The notes beneath the pieces were generated by a model. It searched no databases. It saw nothing but the letters and a program-made list of their open reading frames with translations, and was not told the origin of the DNA. A stretch of 64,000 bases of DNA, taken from positions 1-64,000 of the forward strand of contig CAMVEX010000009.1 of the NCBI GenBank assembly GCA_947166625.1. Direction: 5' to 3'. Positions 17,610-26,021 of this stretch are shown here, one piece after another. Every line of letters starts with the position of its first letter. The stretch's first letter is position 1. The stretch comes from an uncultured Clostridia bacterium (lineage in GTDB: Bacteria > Bacillota > Clostridia > Oscillospirales > Acutalibacteraceae). A program made the position numbers and the translations under genes.

Positions 17610-18980
17610 ATGAAACAAACGATCGTCAACCGGCTTCTTTCCCTGCTGCTGAGCCTGCTTGTTCCGCTCAATCTCTGGATGTCTTTTCATCCCGCCGCCA
17701 AAATTGATCCTCAGGTCAAGACCGTGCTTGAAAAGACCGGCGGATTTATGAAAGGTTGCTGTCACACTCATCAGGATTACAAGCTGCTCAAGGGCGCCAA
17801 TATCGGCTGGACAAGAGGCGATATCCCGTTCCCTTTCAATAAGGACGGAAGCATCAGCAAGTATTATAAAAGCTGGAAGTCCGAGATGAAAGAGTATGTC
17901 AAAAACGGCGTCAAGGTCTTTGCGGTAACTCCCTATCCCGATGACTATATCGAATACGGGCTTGATCCGAGAAAGCCCGAGAATAAAGCGGCTATCCAAA
18001 AGATCGCAAAATTCTATGTTGAAGATCTCAAGGGTATCGTCGGTGCTTTCCAGATTACAAACGAAATGGGTATCGACCGTTTCACCCTTCCGCTGAATCT
18101 TGATGAGGCGGTTGATTTTATCGGGATGCACGCCGAGGCGATGTATCCTGCCACCCGTGATTCAAATGTGATAATCGGTTATAATATCGTCAATCCCACC
18201 GTCGCGCTCAAAATGCTTAAATATAATAAATTCCTTGATTATATCGGCTTTGACCTCTATATCGGATGCTTTGAGGAGTTTGTTCACGATATAAATCTTT
18301 ATCAGGTGCTGCTCGGGCTTATCCGCGCCGTTTCTCAGAAGCCGCTGATCCTCTGTGAATTCGGTTATATCGGCTACGGCGAAGCCCTCAATAAATCCGA
18401 AAAGAAAGCCCTTCTTCAAGGCTACGGTTATTCGAGCGAGGAGCAGGCCGTCAATGATATGGATGATTTCCTTGATGAGTTGCCGCCCGATATGTCCGAT
18501 GAGATACGCGAGCTTTATCCTAACGCCTCCGATGAGGAACTCGGCGAAATGATATTCAAGGGCGAATACGCGAATCACTTCTATAAATCCCTTCCTGCCC
18601 GCTGCAAGCTTTGGGGTTATGACCATACTCCCGAGGGTCAGGCAAAATTCTATTATGATCTTATCCCGAGACTTCGCAGGCTCGATTATCTCTGCGGCGC
18701 GTTTGTCTATTGCTGGGCAGACAGTTCCCATTGCTATGTCTGCGGCCAGGCAGAGTGCCCCGTTGAAACCGGTTGGGGTCTGATCGACGGCAAGGGAAAT
18801 CCGAAACCTGCTTATTATGCCGTCAGAGACGGATTCTCCGATGTCAGGAAGCCTCTCACCGAGAGAATCGGCGAAAAACTCGATCGCTCGATTTCCGAGC
18901 TTAATGCCCGTAAAACCAAGGCGGTTGACGGTTTCAGACAGAGACTCGGCGAATTCTCGTTCAAAGGTATTTTCAACTGA
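17610..18980 (+). CDS. Secreted clan GH-A-like glycoside hydrolase
   Basis: The protein (456 residues from the chosen start) opens with a signal peptide, 'LLSLLLSLLVPLNLW'. The body looks like a clan GH-A TIM barrel: 'GAFQITNEMG' gives the Asn-Glu acid/base and 'LILCEFGYIG' gives the strand-7 nucleophile Glu. The family number and substrate cannot be fixed by eye. The track start at 17571 is unlikely: GGAGG at 17598-17602 is 7 bases before the ATG at 17610. The late 'CYVCGQAEC' cluster is unusual for a glycosidase and might bind metal or form disulfides. Confidence 0.75.
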   Translation: MKQTIVNRLLSLLLSLLVPLNLWMSFHPAAKIDPQVKTVLEKTGGFMKGCCHTHQDYKLLKGANIGWTRGDIPFPFNKDGSISKYYKSWKSEMKEYVKNGVKVFAVTPYPDDYIEYGLDPRKPENKAAIQKIAKFYVEDLKGIVGAFQITNEMGIDRFTLPLNLDEAVDFIGMHAEAMYPATRDSNVIIGYNIVNPTVALKMLKYNKFLDYIGFDLYIGCFEEFVHDINLYQVLLGLIRAVSQKPLILCEFGYIGYGEALNKSEKKALLQGYGYSSEEQAVNDMDDFLDELPPDMSDEIRELYPNASDEELGEMIFKGEYANHFYKSLPARCKLWGYDHTPEGQAKFYYDLIPRLRRLDYLCGAFVYCWADSSHCYVCGQAECPVETGWGLIDGKGNPKPAYYAVRDGFSDVRKPLTERIGEKLDRSISELNARKTKAVDGFRQRLGEFSFKGIFN

Positions 18981-18993
18981 AAAATATTAAAAC

Positions 18994-19019
18994 AACAGCG
19001 GACGAAACCGTCCGCTGTT
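18994..19019. terminator. Bidirectional terminator between convergent genes
   Basis: AACAGCGGACG-aaac-CGTCCGCTGTT is a perfect 11-bp stem. The minus-strand side is followed by TTGTTTTAATATTTTT, so it mainly serves the phosphatase operon. Confidence 0.8.
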
Positions 19020-19028
19020 CTCTGTTTA

Positions 19029-19667
19029 TCAGAATACTTTGCTCGTGTCCGTTTTGCTTTCGGGCGAAAGAGAATCTTCCCTCGTTAATGAGACCGCTCT
19101 GCCGTCTTTTATTTCGGCCTTATACACAACGCAGTTTTTTATAGGCGTCTGCCACACTCCGCCGTCTTCGCCTTTAAGATTTCTCATTATTGCCCTGAGA
19201 GCTATGCCGTGGGTCACCGCGAGTATATTTCCCGATAAATCGGATTCAATAATATCCCGTAAAAACTCGCCTGTTCTCGCGATGAGAGAATGAATGCTCT
19301 CGATGCCGGACGGCGGCTCGACTTTTTCAGGGTCGTGAATAAAGGCCCAGAGCGGCTCGTCGATATCCTTATACGCAAGCCCTTCATAGTCTCCGAATGA
19401 AAGCTCCTTGATCCTCGGCTCCGGTATGATTTCGCTGCCGGGGCATATTATTTTTGCCGTATCGATCGCTCTGCTCAGAGTGGAGGCGTAAACCGCCGAG
19501 AATTCGATTCCCGCTTTTTTCAGAGATTTCGCGGTTTCACGGGCTTCATTTATCCCGTTTTCATTGAGAATGCTGTTTACCTGCCCCTGAAGCATCTGAC
19601 GGGCGTTCATATCGGTTTCGCCGTGTCTTATCAGATAAAGTGTTTTGTCCTTCAATTTATTTACCAA
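19029..19667 (-). CDS. Histidine phosphatase family protein
   Basis: The 212-residue protein has the 'LIRHGETDMN' phosphohistidine motif near the N-terminus and the second catalytic His in 'AVTHGIALRAI', as in phosphoglycerate mutase-like phosphatases (CobC/GpmB type). The substrate is not known. Its start overlaps the stop of the upstream lipase-like gene by 7 bases, so the two are translated together. Confidence 0.92.
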   Translation of the reverse strand: MVNKLKDKTLYLIRHGETDMNARQMLQGQVNSILNENGINEARETAKSLKKAGIEFSAVYASTLSRAIDTAKIICPGSEIIPEPRIKELSFGDYEGLAYKDIDEPLWAFIHDPEKVEPPSGIESIHSLIARTGEFLRDIIESDLSGNILAVTHGIALRAIMRNLKGEDGGVWQTPIKNCVVYKAEIKDGRAVSLTREDSLSPESKTDTSKVF

Positions 19668-20518
19668 TCAAGCCTTTTTATCCAGCCTGCTATATCCTTC
19701 AAAACCTCTTTTTTTACATTTCCTTCGTTTAGGATCTCGTGCTTCGCATTCTTATACAGAGTGACGGTGACGTTTTTAACTCCGCTTCGTCTCAGATCTT
19801 TGCCGACTCTTTTAGGACCTTTGCAATGGATCCCGAAAGGATCGTTTACACCCGAAATAACAAGCACCGGCGTATTGTCGGGCAGCCTGTTTGCCCAGCC
19901 CGGTTTGCAGGCTTCGGCAACGGTGAGATTTGCGCTTGCCTGAAAGCCCTTTGTTGTCGTGTGAGCCACAAGCGGATCCTGAGCATAAGCCTCTCTGTTT
20001 GATTTATCATAGCTGAGCCACGAGAGGGGAATGCTGTTTTTTACGGTCTCTCTGCTCGTCTGTTGTTTCTTGAATACGGGGACTGCGAGCCTCGCGATAC
20101 CGGGCAGATGACCAGTTCCGCAGAGGATAAGAGCTTTAAGATCGAGATCGTATTGCTGAATCATTATCCTCGCTATGCAGGAGCCGAGCGAATGCCCGAA
20201 GAGTATTATCGGCAGTGACGGATATTCGCTTTTTACCTTATCATAGAGTTTTTTCGCGTCTTCAACAAAGTATTTATCGGCGTAAGCCGGGGTGTATCCG
20301 ATCTCTCCCGATTTGCCGTGCCCGAGGTTATCGGCTCCGCAGCAGATATATCCTTCGCCGACCATCGTCTGAGCCAGCTCATTATATCTGTCGATATGCT
20401 CCTCCACACCGTGGATCATCATAAAAATGCCGCAGGGCTCGTCTTCGCCCTTCCATTCGTTATATCTGATATTTGTTTTATTATCCGCCGAAAGAAAATA
20501 TTTTTCTGTTTTTGTCAT
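19661..20518 (-). CDS. Alpha/beta hydrolase, monoacylglycerol lipase-like
   Basis: The 285-residue protein shows 'MMIHGVEEHIDRY' (oxyanion loop) and the nucleophile elbow 'FGHSLGS'. A late Asp ('GVNDPFG') and His ('NAKHEILNE') complete the triad. This is the serine aminopeptidase S33 (lysophospholipase) group. It has no signal peptide and is probably cytosolic. It overlaps the phosphatase gene and follows gpx by 23 bases. Confidence 0.9.
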   Translation of the reverse strand: MTKTEKYFLSADNKTNIRYNEWKGEDEPCGIFMMIHGVEEHIDRYNELAQTMVGEGYICCGADNLGHGKSGEIGYTPAYADKYFVEDAKKLYDKVKSEYPSLPIILFGHSLGSCIARIMIQQYDLDLKALILCGTGHLPGIARLAVPVFKKQQTSRETVKNSIPLSWLSYDKSNREAYAQDPLVAHTTTKGFQASANLTVAEACKPGWANRLPDNTPVLVISGVNDPFGIHCKGPKRVGKDLRRSGVKNVTVTLYKNAKHEILNEGNVKKEVLKDIAGWIKRLDW

Positions 20519-20541
20519 ATTTTACTCCGAGTATCAGTCAA

Positions 20542-21081
20542 TTAAAGCAGCGCTTTGATACATTCCTCAACCTTGCCCATATCGGCAGTCGGCTCAAAAC
20601 GGGCAACGACATTTCCGCTGCGGTCGATTATGAATTTTGTGAAATTCCATTTGATATCCGGCTTTTTATCCCAATCGGGATCGGCTTCGGAAAACATCTT
20701 TTCGAGCAGTTCTTTGTAAGGATGCTCCTCAAAGCCTTCAAATCCCTTTTGCGATTTGAGATAGGTGTAGAGGGGAAGCTCGTTTTCGCCGTTTACATCC
20801 GCTTTTTTCATCTGGGGGAATGTCGTGTTGAAATGCAGAGTGCAAAATTCGTGAATTTCTTCATCGGTACCGGGCGCCTGACCTCCGAACTGGTTGCAGG
20901 GAATGTCAAGTATCTCGAGCCCTTTGTCATGGTAATCTTTGTATAACTGCTCTATCGGAGCATATTGCGGAGTGAAGCCGCAGCCCGTTGCTGTGTTTAC
21001 TGCCATAATGACCTTTCCCTTGAAATCGGCAAGGTCGATCGTTTCTCCGTTGCCCGATGTGATTTTGTAATCGTATATCAT
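20542..21081 (-). CDS. Glutathione peroxidase family protein
   Basis: At 179 residues this is a standard bacterial GPx, reducing peroxides with thiols (often thioredoxin rather than glutathione in Firmicutes). The catalytic Cys is in 'VNTATGCGFTPQY'; 'LDIPCNQFGGQ' and 'KWNFTKFIID' give the Gln and Trp/Asn of the active site. There is no selenocysteine. A consensus promoter lies upstream, and this is the first gene of a three-gene operon with the hydrolase and phosphatase. Confidence 0.94.
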   Translation of the reverse strand: MIYDYKITSGNGETIDLADFKGKVIMAVNTATGCGFTPQYAPIEQLYKDYHDKGLEILDIPCNQFGGQAPGTDEEIHEFCTLHFNTTFPQMKKADVNGENELPLYTYLKSQKGFEGFEEHPYKELLEKMFSEADPDWDKKPDIKWNFTKFIIDRSGNVVARFEPTADMGKVEECIKALL

Positions 21082-21116
21082 CTTTTTATCCTTCCTCAGT
21101 GAAATAATTCTTCAAA

Positions 21117-21145
21117 ATATTATCACGAAAAGGTTTGATTGTCAA
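21117..21145 (-). promoter_or_regulatory. Promoter of the gpx operon
   Basis: TTGACA and TAATAT are separated by 17 bases on the minus strand, 36 bases before the gpx ATG. Confidence 0.75.
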
Positions 21146-21187
21146 TTACTCCCAATGAAGCACAGGGCATTTGTTGATTTTTTACAG

Positions 21188-21216
21188 TTTACAATTTCGG
21201 TTTTTGAGCGTATAAT
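21188..21216 (+). promoter_or_regulatory. Promoter of the secreted phosphodiesterase-like gene
   Basis: TTTACA and TATAAT are 17 bases apart, with the -10 box about 25 bases before the chosen ATG. Confidence 0.75.
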
Positions 21217-21241
21217 AATCGTATCAAAGGAGGTATATTTT

Positions 21242-22267
21242 ATGTTAAAGAAATCGTTATCTGTTGTTTTAAGCGTTTTAATGATGCTCGGAGCAATGAG
21301 CTGCGCTTTTGCAGCCGAGGGGGATGCTCCTTCAAGCTTCGGATATTATAAGCATGTTTTCATTATCGGTGTTGACGGCGCAGGCGCGGCGTTTGATAAA
21401 GTCGAATCCCCGAATTTTGACAGGATCTTCGGCTCTAACGCATACAGACACAATGCCGTTACCGAGGATATTACCGTCAGCGCTCAGAACTGGGGTTCGA
21501 TCCTTACCGGAGTCACATACGACACTCACGGCTTCACCAATGATTCGACCGGTAAAAACAAGCGTCAGGCAGGCTGCGAGAATCCTTCGATTTTCTATTA
21601 CGCCCGTCAGAAATTCCCCGACGCAAAGCTCGTTTCATTCAATAACTGGTCCAATATCAATCACGGTATCATCGAATACGGACTCGGTGTCAATAAAATT
21701 AACAGAAAGTCCGATCCGCTTCTCACTCAGTCTATAGTCAGATATTTTGAATCCGGCAACAAGCCCGATCTTATGTTCGTTCAGCTTGACAGTGTCGATC
21801 ATGCCGCTCACAGCCACGGCGGTTTCAGTGATGAATACTATGATGCTGTTAAGAAAATGGATGGTTATCTCGGTCAGATTTATGACGCAATAGCCGGTGC
21901 GGGCCTTATGGATGACGGTCTCTTTATTCTTGTAGCCGATCACGGCGAGACGACAAACGGCCACGGCGGCAACACTCCCGAAGAAATGGCTGCGGTTTTG
22001 GCGGTAGCCGGTAAGACCGTAAATCAGACAATCCTGCCCGAAACCGCTCATAACCGCGATGTTTCAGCCATTGCTCTTTATGCCCTCGGAATTGAGCAGC
22101 CCGAGCAGATGGTTTCATCCGTACCCGAAGGATTATTCGGAGCCGAAAAAGATAAGGTTGCCGATCTCGGCAGTGAGGAGCTTCCCGTCGCCGATAAACT
22201 CGGTAATTTCTTACTTAAAATGCTTGACGCGTTTGTAAGTCTTTTTGACTGGATAGCTTCAGTCTGA
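21242..22267 (+). CDS. Secreted alkaline phosphatase superfamily (nucleotide pyrophosphatase-like) protein
   Basis: The protein (341 residues) starts with the signal peptide 'LKKSLSVVLSVLMMLGAMSC'. Metal-site segments follow: 'VFIIGVDGAG', 'SAQNWGSILTGV', 'QLDSVDHAAHSHG' and 'LVADHGETTNGHGG', as in type I phosphodiesterases. The substrate is unknown. The track start at 21155 reads through the promoter; AAAGGAGGT 7 bases before 21242 fixes the start. Cys20 of the chosen start could make it a lipoprotein, though the signal reads 'GAMSCAFA' rather than a clean lipobox. Confidence 0.85.
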   Translation: MLKKSLSVVLSVLMMLGAMSCAFAAEGDAPSSFGYYKHVFIIGVDGAGAAFDKVESPNFDRIFGSNAYRHNAVTEDITVSAQNWGSILTGVTYDTHGFTNDSTGKNKRQAGCENPSIFYYARQKFPDAKLVSFNNWSNINHGIIEYGLGVNKINRKSDPLLTQSIVRYFESGNKPDLMFVQLDSVDHAAHSHGGFSDEYYDAVKKMDGYLGQIYDAIAGAGLMDDGLFILVADHGETTNGHGGNTPEEMAAVLAVAGKTVNQTILPETAHNRDVSAIALYALGIEQPEQMVSSVPEGLFGAEKDKVADLGSEELPVADKLGNFLLKMLDAFVSLFDWIASV

Positions 22268-22291
22268 TTCTCTTAATACATAATAAATCGA

Positions 22292-22313
22292 CCCGGTCGG
22301 TATTCCGACCGGG
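22292..22313 (+). terminator. Intrinsic terminator
   Basis: CCCGGTCGG-tatt-CCGACCGGG is a perfect 9-bp stem followed by TTTGCTGTTT, 24 bases after the phosphodiesterase-like gene. Confidence 0.8.
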
Positions 22314-22338
22314 TTTGCTGTTTAGGGACTGTATTTTT

Positions 22339-22464
22339 TCAAAGATTATTTGCAAATTCTTTTATTGCCGCGAGCTTTTCCTCGTTTTTATTATCCTCGC
22401 CGCCGAACGCAAAAGGCTGCCCGTAGAAGCCGTCTTTTCTGAATTTAATTGCTTTGATTATCAT
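22339..22464 (-). CDS. Small ORF overlapping the MarR remnant (41 residues)
   Basis: An ATG inside an ATGA overlap with the restored MarR stop codon opens a 41-residue frame ('MIIKAIKFRKDGFYG' ... 'KLAAIKEFANNL') ending at 22339. An AGAAGGAG sequence lies 10-16 bases before it. The tail resembles the last helix of flavodoxin-like oxidoreductases, which are often encoded after MarR regulators. I think it is the remnant of such a gene with most of the body deleted, but it could be a true small protein. Confidence 0.4.
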   Translation of the reverse strand: MIIKAIKFRKDGFYGQPFAFGGEDNKNEEKLAAIKEFANNL

Positions 22465-22792
22465 TTTTCCCAATCTCCTTCTAAAAGTTTATAAAGTAAT
22501 TCTTTGAGAGTATTGAATTCTTCGTCAGTAAGCCGGTGCTCATCGGCAAGCGTTTTTGGCACTTCGACAGCTTTTTTTTAAGCTGCCTGCCCTCATCCGT
22601 CAGACTTATGACGATATTCCTCCGGTCCGTTTCATCTCTGCTTATTTCTATGTAACCTTTCTTTTTCAGCTTTCTGAGCAGATCGGTGAGCGTGTTTGCC
22701 TTCAGATAAAGAGCGTTTACAAGGTCTTTTTCGTTGACCTTTTCTTTTTCCCACATCACCATCATCGTTACATACTGTGTATAGGTCAGAAT
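22461..22792 (-). pseudogene. MarR/OhrR-type regulator, truncated and frameshifted
   Basis: The minus strand encodes 'YTQYVTMMVMWEKEKV', then the winged helix 'LRKLKKKGYIEISRDETDRR', which is clearly MarR. Two lesions are visible. The N-terminal 40 or so residues are missing, with an in-frame TAA just before 'ILTYTQ'. At a run of eight A (CTT-AAA-AAA-AAG) the frame also breaks. A -1 shift restores 'AVEVPKTLADEHRLTDEEF' up to a natural stop. The track ORF 22481-22765 follows the wrong frame after the A run. Confidence 0.75.
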
Positions 22793-22813
22793 TTACCCGT
22801 AAACATTTAATTC

Positions 22814-22842
22814 TTGAATAACACGGGCTTTTATAGTATAAT
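22814..22842 (+). promoter_or_regulatory. Promoter of the FAD oxidoreductase pair
   Basis: TTGAAT and TATAAT are spaced by 17 bases; the ATG at 22858 follows closely, so the 5' leader would be under 15 bases. Confidence 0.65.
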
Positions 22843-22857
22843 CGGCTCGGTGATTAT

Positions 22858-24084
22858 ATGAAACATTTTGATCTCGGTATCGTGGGCGCGGGCGCTTCGG
22901 GGCTCGCCGCGGCAATAGCCGCAAGCGAAAAATATCCCGGTTATAAAATTGCTCTGTTTGACCGTCTCCCGAGGGTAGGTAAAAAGATACTCGCCACCGG
23001 AAATGGCAGATGCAATCTCACAAATATCAACGCTTTGTCTCACGGTTACAGGAATAAATCATTTGCCTCGGCTGCGCTCAATAAATATCCGCCCGAATCC
23101 GTTATGGATTTTTTTAAGCGGATCGGCTTATATACTTTTATCGACGGTGAGGGCAGAGTATATCCCAGGAGCAACAGCGCAAATTCCGTTCTCGATTCGC
23201 TGAGATATGCGGCAGAAAAAGATAATATTTCCGTTTTTGCGGAAACGCGCGTCAGCGATATTATTCCCGGCGAAAATTCTTTCACCGTTAACGGCGAATA
23301 CATTTGCGATAAAATCATATTGGCGGGCGGCGGAAAATCTTCGCCGTCTCAGGGAAGCGACGGAAGCGCTCTCAGTCTTGCACGCTCACTCGGTCACAGA
23401 GTTACTCAGACCGTTCCCGCCCTTGTCCCTCTGAATTCCCGCCCCGATAAAGTCAAATCGCTCAAGGGTATCAGAGCCTCCGGCGTCGCATTGACTCTTG
23501 AGGGAGAAAGAGAAGATCATGCTTCGTTTGGCGAAATCCTTTTTACCGATACGGGCGTTTCGGGTATTGCCGCGATGGAGCTTGCCGCCGCGGCCGAAAG
23601 AGAACTCAGAAACGCTTTTGATCCCGTTCTCCATATTGATTTCCTGCCCGAGGAGAATAATATTAAAGCGATAATTTCCGATATATTGTATTCCAGAAAA
23701 AATCAGCCGCTTGAAAATCTGCTCTCCGGCCTTCTTCCAAAGCAGCTCGGAATTCAGATTCTCAAAAACGCGGGCGTATTTGATCCTTCAGGGGTCATTT
23801 CTCCCGATTATTTCAGCGATAATATGATAGATATCATTGTCGGCGGGATAAAAGATTTCAAGCTCGAAATTCTCGGCACAAGAGGCTTTGCCAATTCTCA
23901 GGTGACAAGCGGCGGCGTCGATATAAACGAGATCGACCCCGAAACCCTTGAGTCGCTGATTGTTCCCGGGCTTTATTTCAGCGGCGAAATAATTGATGTT
24001 GACGGAGGCTGCGGAGGCTTTAACCTTCAATGGGCTTTCGCTTCCGGCTTGCTTGCAGGTGAATTGAATGATAAGAATAAATGA
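22858..24084 (+). CDS. NAD(P)/FAD-dependent oxidoreductase (HI0933/BaiN-like)
   Basis: This 408-residue flavoprotein starts with the dinucleotide-binding motif 'LGIVGAGASGLAAAIAA' and carries 'RVGKKILATGNGRCNLTN', diagnostic of the HI0933 family. Near the C-terminus, 'LYFSGEIIDVDGGCGGFN' is the second FAD contact typical of the group. Members include aminoacetone oxidase-like and BaiN-type enzymes; the substrate here is unknown. Its end overlaps the next gene by 17 bases. Confidence 0.92.
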   Translation: MKHFDLGIVGAGASGLAAAIAASEKYPGYKIALFDRLPRVGKKILATGNGRCNLTNINALSHGYRNKSFASAALNKYPPESVMDFFKRIGLYTFIDGEGRVYPRSNSANSVLDSLRYAAEKDNISVFAETRVSDIIPGENSFTVNGEYICDKIILAGGGKSSPSQGSDGSALSLARSLGHRVTQTVPALVPLNSRPDKVKSLKGIRASGVALTLEGEREDHASFGEILFTDTGVSGIAAMELAAAAERELRNAFDPVLHIDFLPEENNIKAIISDILYSRKNQPLENLLSGLLPKQLGIQILKNAGVFDPSGVISPDYFSDNMIDIIVGGIKDFKLEILGTRGFANSQVTSGGVDINEIDPETLESLIVPGLYFSGEIIDVDGGCGGFNLQWAFASGLLAGELNDKNK

Positions 24085-25675
24085 ATTGAAACTGCCGCTT
24101 GATTCTGATGAATCGGAGCTCAGGCTGTATGCGGCAAAAGCTCTCAGATGCGATGAAAAGCTTATCGGGAATATTACAATTCTCAAAAAAGCCGTTGATT
24201 CGCGGCATAAGAATAATATCTGCTTCGTCTATAATGTAGCCGTAAATGTTGACGGGAATGAAAAAAGCATTTTGGATCATTCGCGTAATTCCAAAGCGGA
24301 TTTTTATAATGCTCCCGTATATAAAAAGCCCGAAAACAGGCGCACAAGCTCTCTGAGACCCGTGATCGTCGGCTTCGGCCCGGCGGGGTTTACAGCCGGT
24401 CTTATCCTCGCGAGAGAAGGCTTGAGGCCGCTTATAATTGAGCGCGGAGCGGATGTTGACCAAAGGCATAAAGATGTCCTCGGCTTCTGGAATGATAAAA
24501 AGCTTAATACCGAAAGCAATATCCAGTTCGGAGAGGGCGGCGCGGGCACTTTTTCCGACGGTAAGCTGACCACCGGGATTAAAGATTCTCTCATAAGCAA
24601 GGTCATTGAGGAATTGATCCTTCACGGCGCTCCGGAAGAAATTGCCTATTCGGCCACTCCCCATATCGGCACCGACCGCCTCGGCTCGGTAGTCAAATCG
24701 ATCAGAGAAGAGATTATTTCGCTCGGCGGCGAGGTCAGATTCAATACGAAGCTCACCGACATTATCATAGCGAATAATTCCGTTCAGGGGGTCACGTTCA
24801 CTCAGCCTGGCGGCAGGAGCACCGATTTTGAAACCGATACCCTTCTTCTTTGCATAGGCCATTCGGCGAGGGATACGGTCGAAATGCTTCATAAAAAAGG
24901 CTTCAATATCATTCAGAAGCCTTTCAGCATCGGCGTTCGCATCGAGCATCCCCGCGAGCTTATAGATACTGCTCAATACGGCTCTCGCGCAGGTCATCCC
25001 AAACTCGGAGCGGCGGTCTATAAAATGGCTTGCCATCCCGATCACGGAAGGGGAGCATATACCTTCTGTATGTGCCCGGGAGGATCTGTCGTCTGCGCTT
25101 CAAGCGAAGAGAATAAAGTGGTCGTTAACGGTATGAGTGAATATGCGAGAGACGGTGAAAATTCAAATTCGGCTCTGCTTGTCGGCATCGAGCCCGAGAA
25201 TTTCGGCAGCGATGATCCTCTTGCGGGTATAGAAATCCAGCGCAGGATCGAGTCCGCGGCATTTGAAGCGGCGGGAAGCGATTATTCCGCGCCCTGTCAG
25301 CTTGTCGGCGATTTTTTGAGCGGAGTCAAAAGCACTGCGCTTTCATACGTAAAGCCGACCTGCCCCACCGGTGTCACTCCCGGCGATATACGTAAGATCC
25401 TGCCTCAGAGGGTTACGGATACAATGGCTTCTGCGATAGTTAAAATGGACGGTATGCTTCACGGCTTCGCTTTGCCCGACGCCGTATTGACAGCCCCGGA
25501 AACAAGGTCGTCATCCCCGGTAAGAATCCTCAGGAATGATATATATCAATCCAATATCCGCGGTGTATATCCATGCGGAGAGGGGGCCGGTTATGCGGGC
25601 GGCATAGTTTCGGCGGCTGTTGACGGGATCCGCTGCGCCCACGCTGTATTGCTTGACGAAACAGACGATATGTAA
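24068..25675 (+). CDS. FAD-dependent oxidoreductase, COG2509 type
   Basis: The 535-residue protein has an N-terminal region of about 90 residues before the FAD motif 'PVIVGFGPAGFTAGLILARE'. It then shows 'NIQFGEGGAGTFSDGKLTT', the hallmark of the uncharacterised COG2509 flavoproteins. The C-terminus 'YPCGEGAGYAGGIVSAAVDG' again contacts FAD. The start lies inside the previous gene in another frame, so the two flavoproteins are translationally coupled and may act in one pathway. No function is established that I know of. Confidence 0.9.
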   Translation: MIRINELKLPLDSDESELRLYAAKALRCDEKLIGNITILKKAVDSRHKNNICFVYNVAVNVDGNEKSILDHSRNSKADFYNAPVYKKPENRRTSSLRPVIVGFGPAGFTAGLILAREGLRPLIIERGADVDQRHKDVLGFWNDKKLNTESNIQFGEGGAGTFSDGKLTTGIKDSLISKVIEELILHGAPEEIAYSATPHIGTDRLGSVVKSIREEIISLGGEVRFNTKLTDIIIANNSVQGVTFTQPGGRSTDFETDTLLLCIGHSARDTVEMLHKKGFNIIQKPFSIGVRIEHPRELIDTAQYGSRAGHPKLGAAVYKMACHPDHGRGAYTFCMCPGGSVVCASSEENKVVVNGMSEYARDGENSNSALLVGIEPENFGSDDPLAGIEIQRRIESAAFEAAGSDYSAPCQLVGDFLSGVKSTALSYVKPTCPTGVTPGDIRKILPQRVTDTMASAIVKMDGMLHGFALPDAVLTAPETRSSSPVRILRNDIYQSNIRGVYPCGEGAGYAGGIVSAAVDGIRCAHAVLLDETDDM

Positions 25676-25691
25676 ATATATGAAAAATTGC

Positions 25692-26001
25692 AAAAGGCTC
25701 ACATTGGGCGGGTATTCGTAAAACAGTATTGGTTTTCACGGAAAACTAAAGCCGCGGAACATCGTCAGATTTGCTTACCATACACAAAGTATGCTTTCGC
25801 AAACCTTCCTTGTTCTGCGGCTTATTTTTCACGAGAAAACTGCTTCGCACCTCAAAAAGATGAGATTTGTGCAGATTTGCAGGTTTTGACGACGAGGAAT
25901 ACTTGTCTGTATTCCGAGGAGGAATGCCTGCACAAGATGTGCAAAGATCGCTTTTTGAGGCATTACTGTTTTATGAACACCCGCCCTTGAGTGAGCCTTT
26001 T
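25692..26001. mobile_element. 310-bp MITE-like element with long terminal inverted repeats
   Basis: The left end AAAAGGCTCAC-at-TGGGCGGGTATTCGTAAAACAGTA is matched in inverted orientation by the right end, which reads AAAAGGCTCACTCAAGGGCGGGTGTTCATAAAACAGTA. Inside are further complementary pairs, for example AAGCCGCgGAACA with TGTTCtGCGGCTT and CCTCAAAAAG with CTTTTTGAGG. The whole could fold into a branched hairpin. A 100-residue ORF (25688-25990) fills the element, but I do not recognise it and treat it as incidental. No target duplication is evident. The element occupies the entire spacer between the flavoprotein and MATE genes. Confidence 0.65.
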
Positions 26002-26021
26002 TACTTATGATCTTTAATTGT

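Noticed and set aside
24020-25045. 341-residue minus-strand ORF
   Set aside because: It is antisense to the COG2509 flavoprotein and has the low-complexity look of a shadow frame.
25688-25990. 100-residue ORF inside the inverted-repeat element
   Set aside because: It spans the palindromic element including both repeat arms and resembles no family I know; the DNA structure explains it better.
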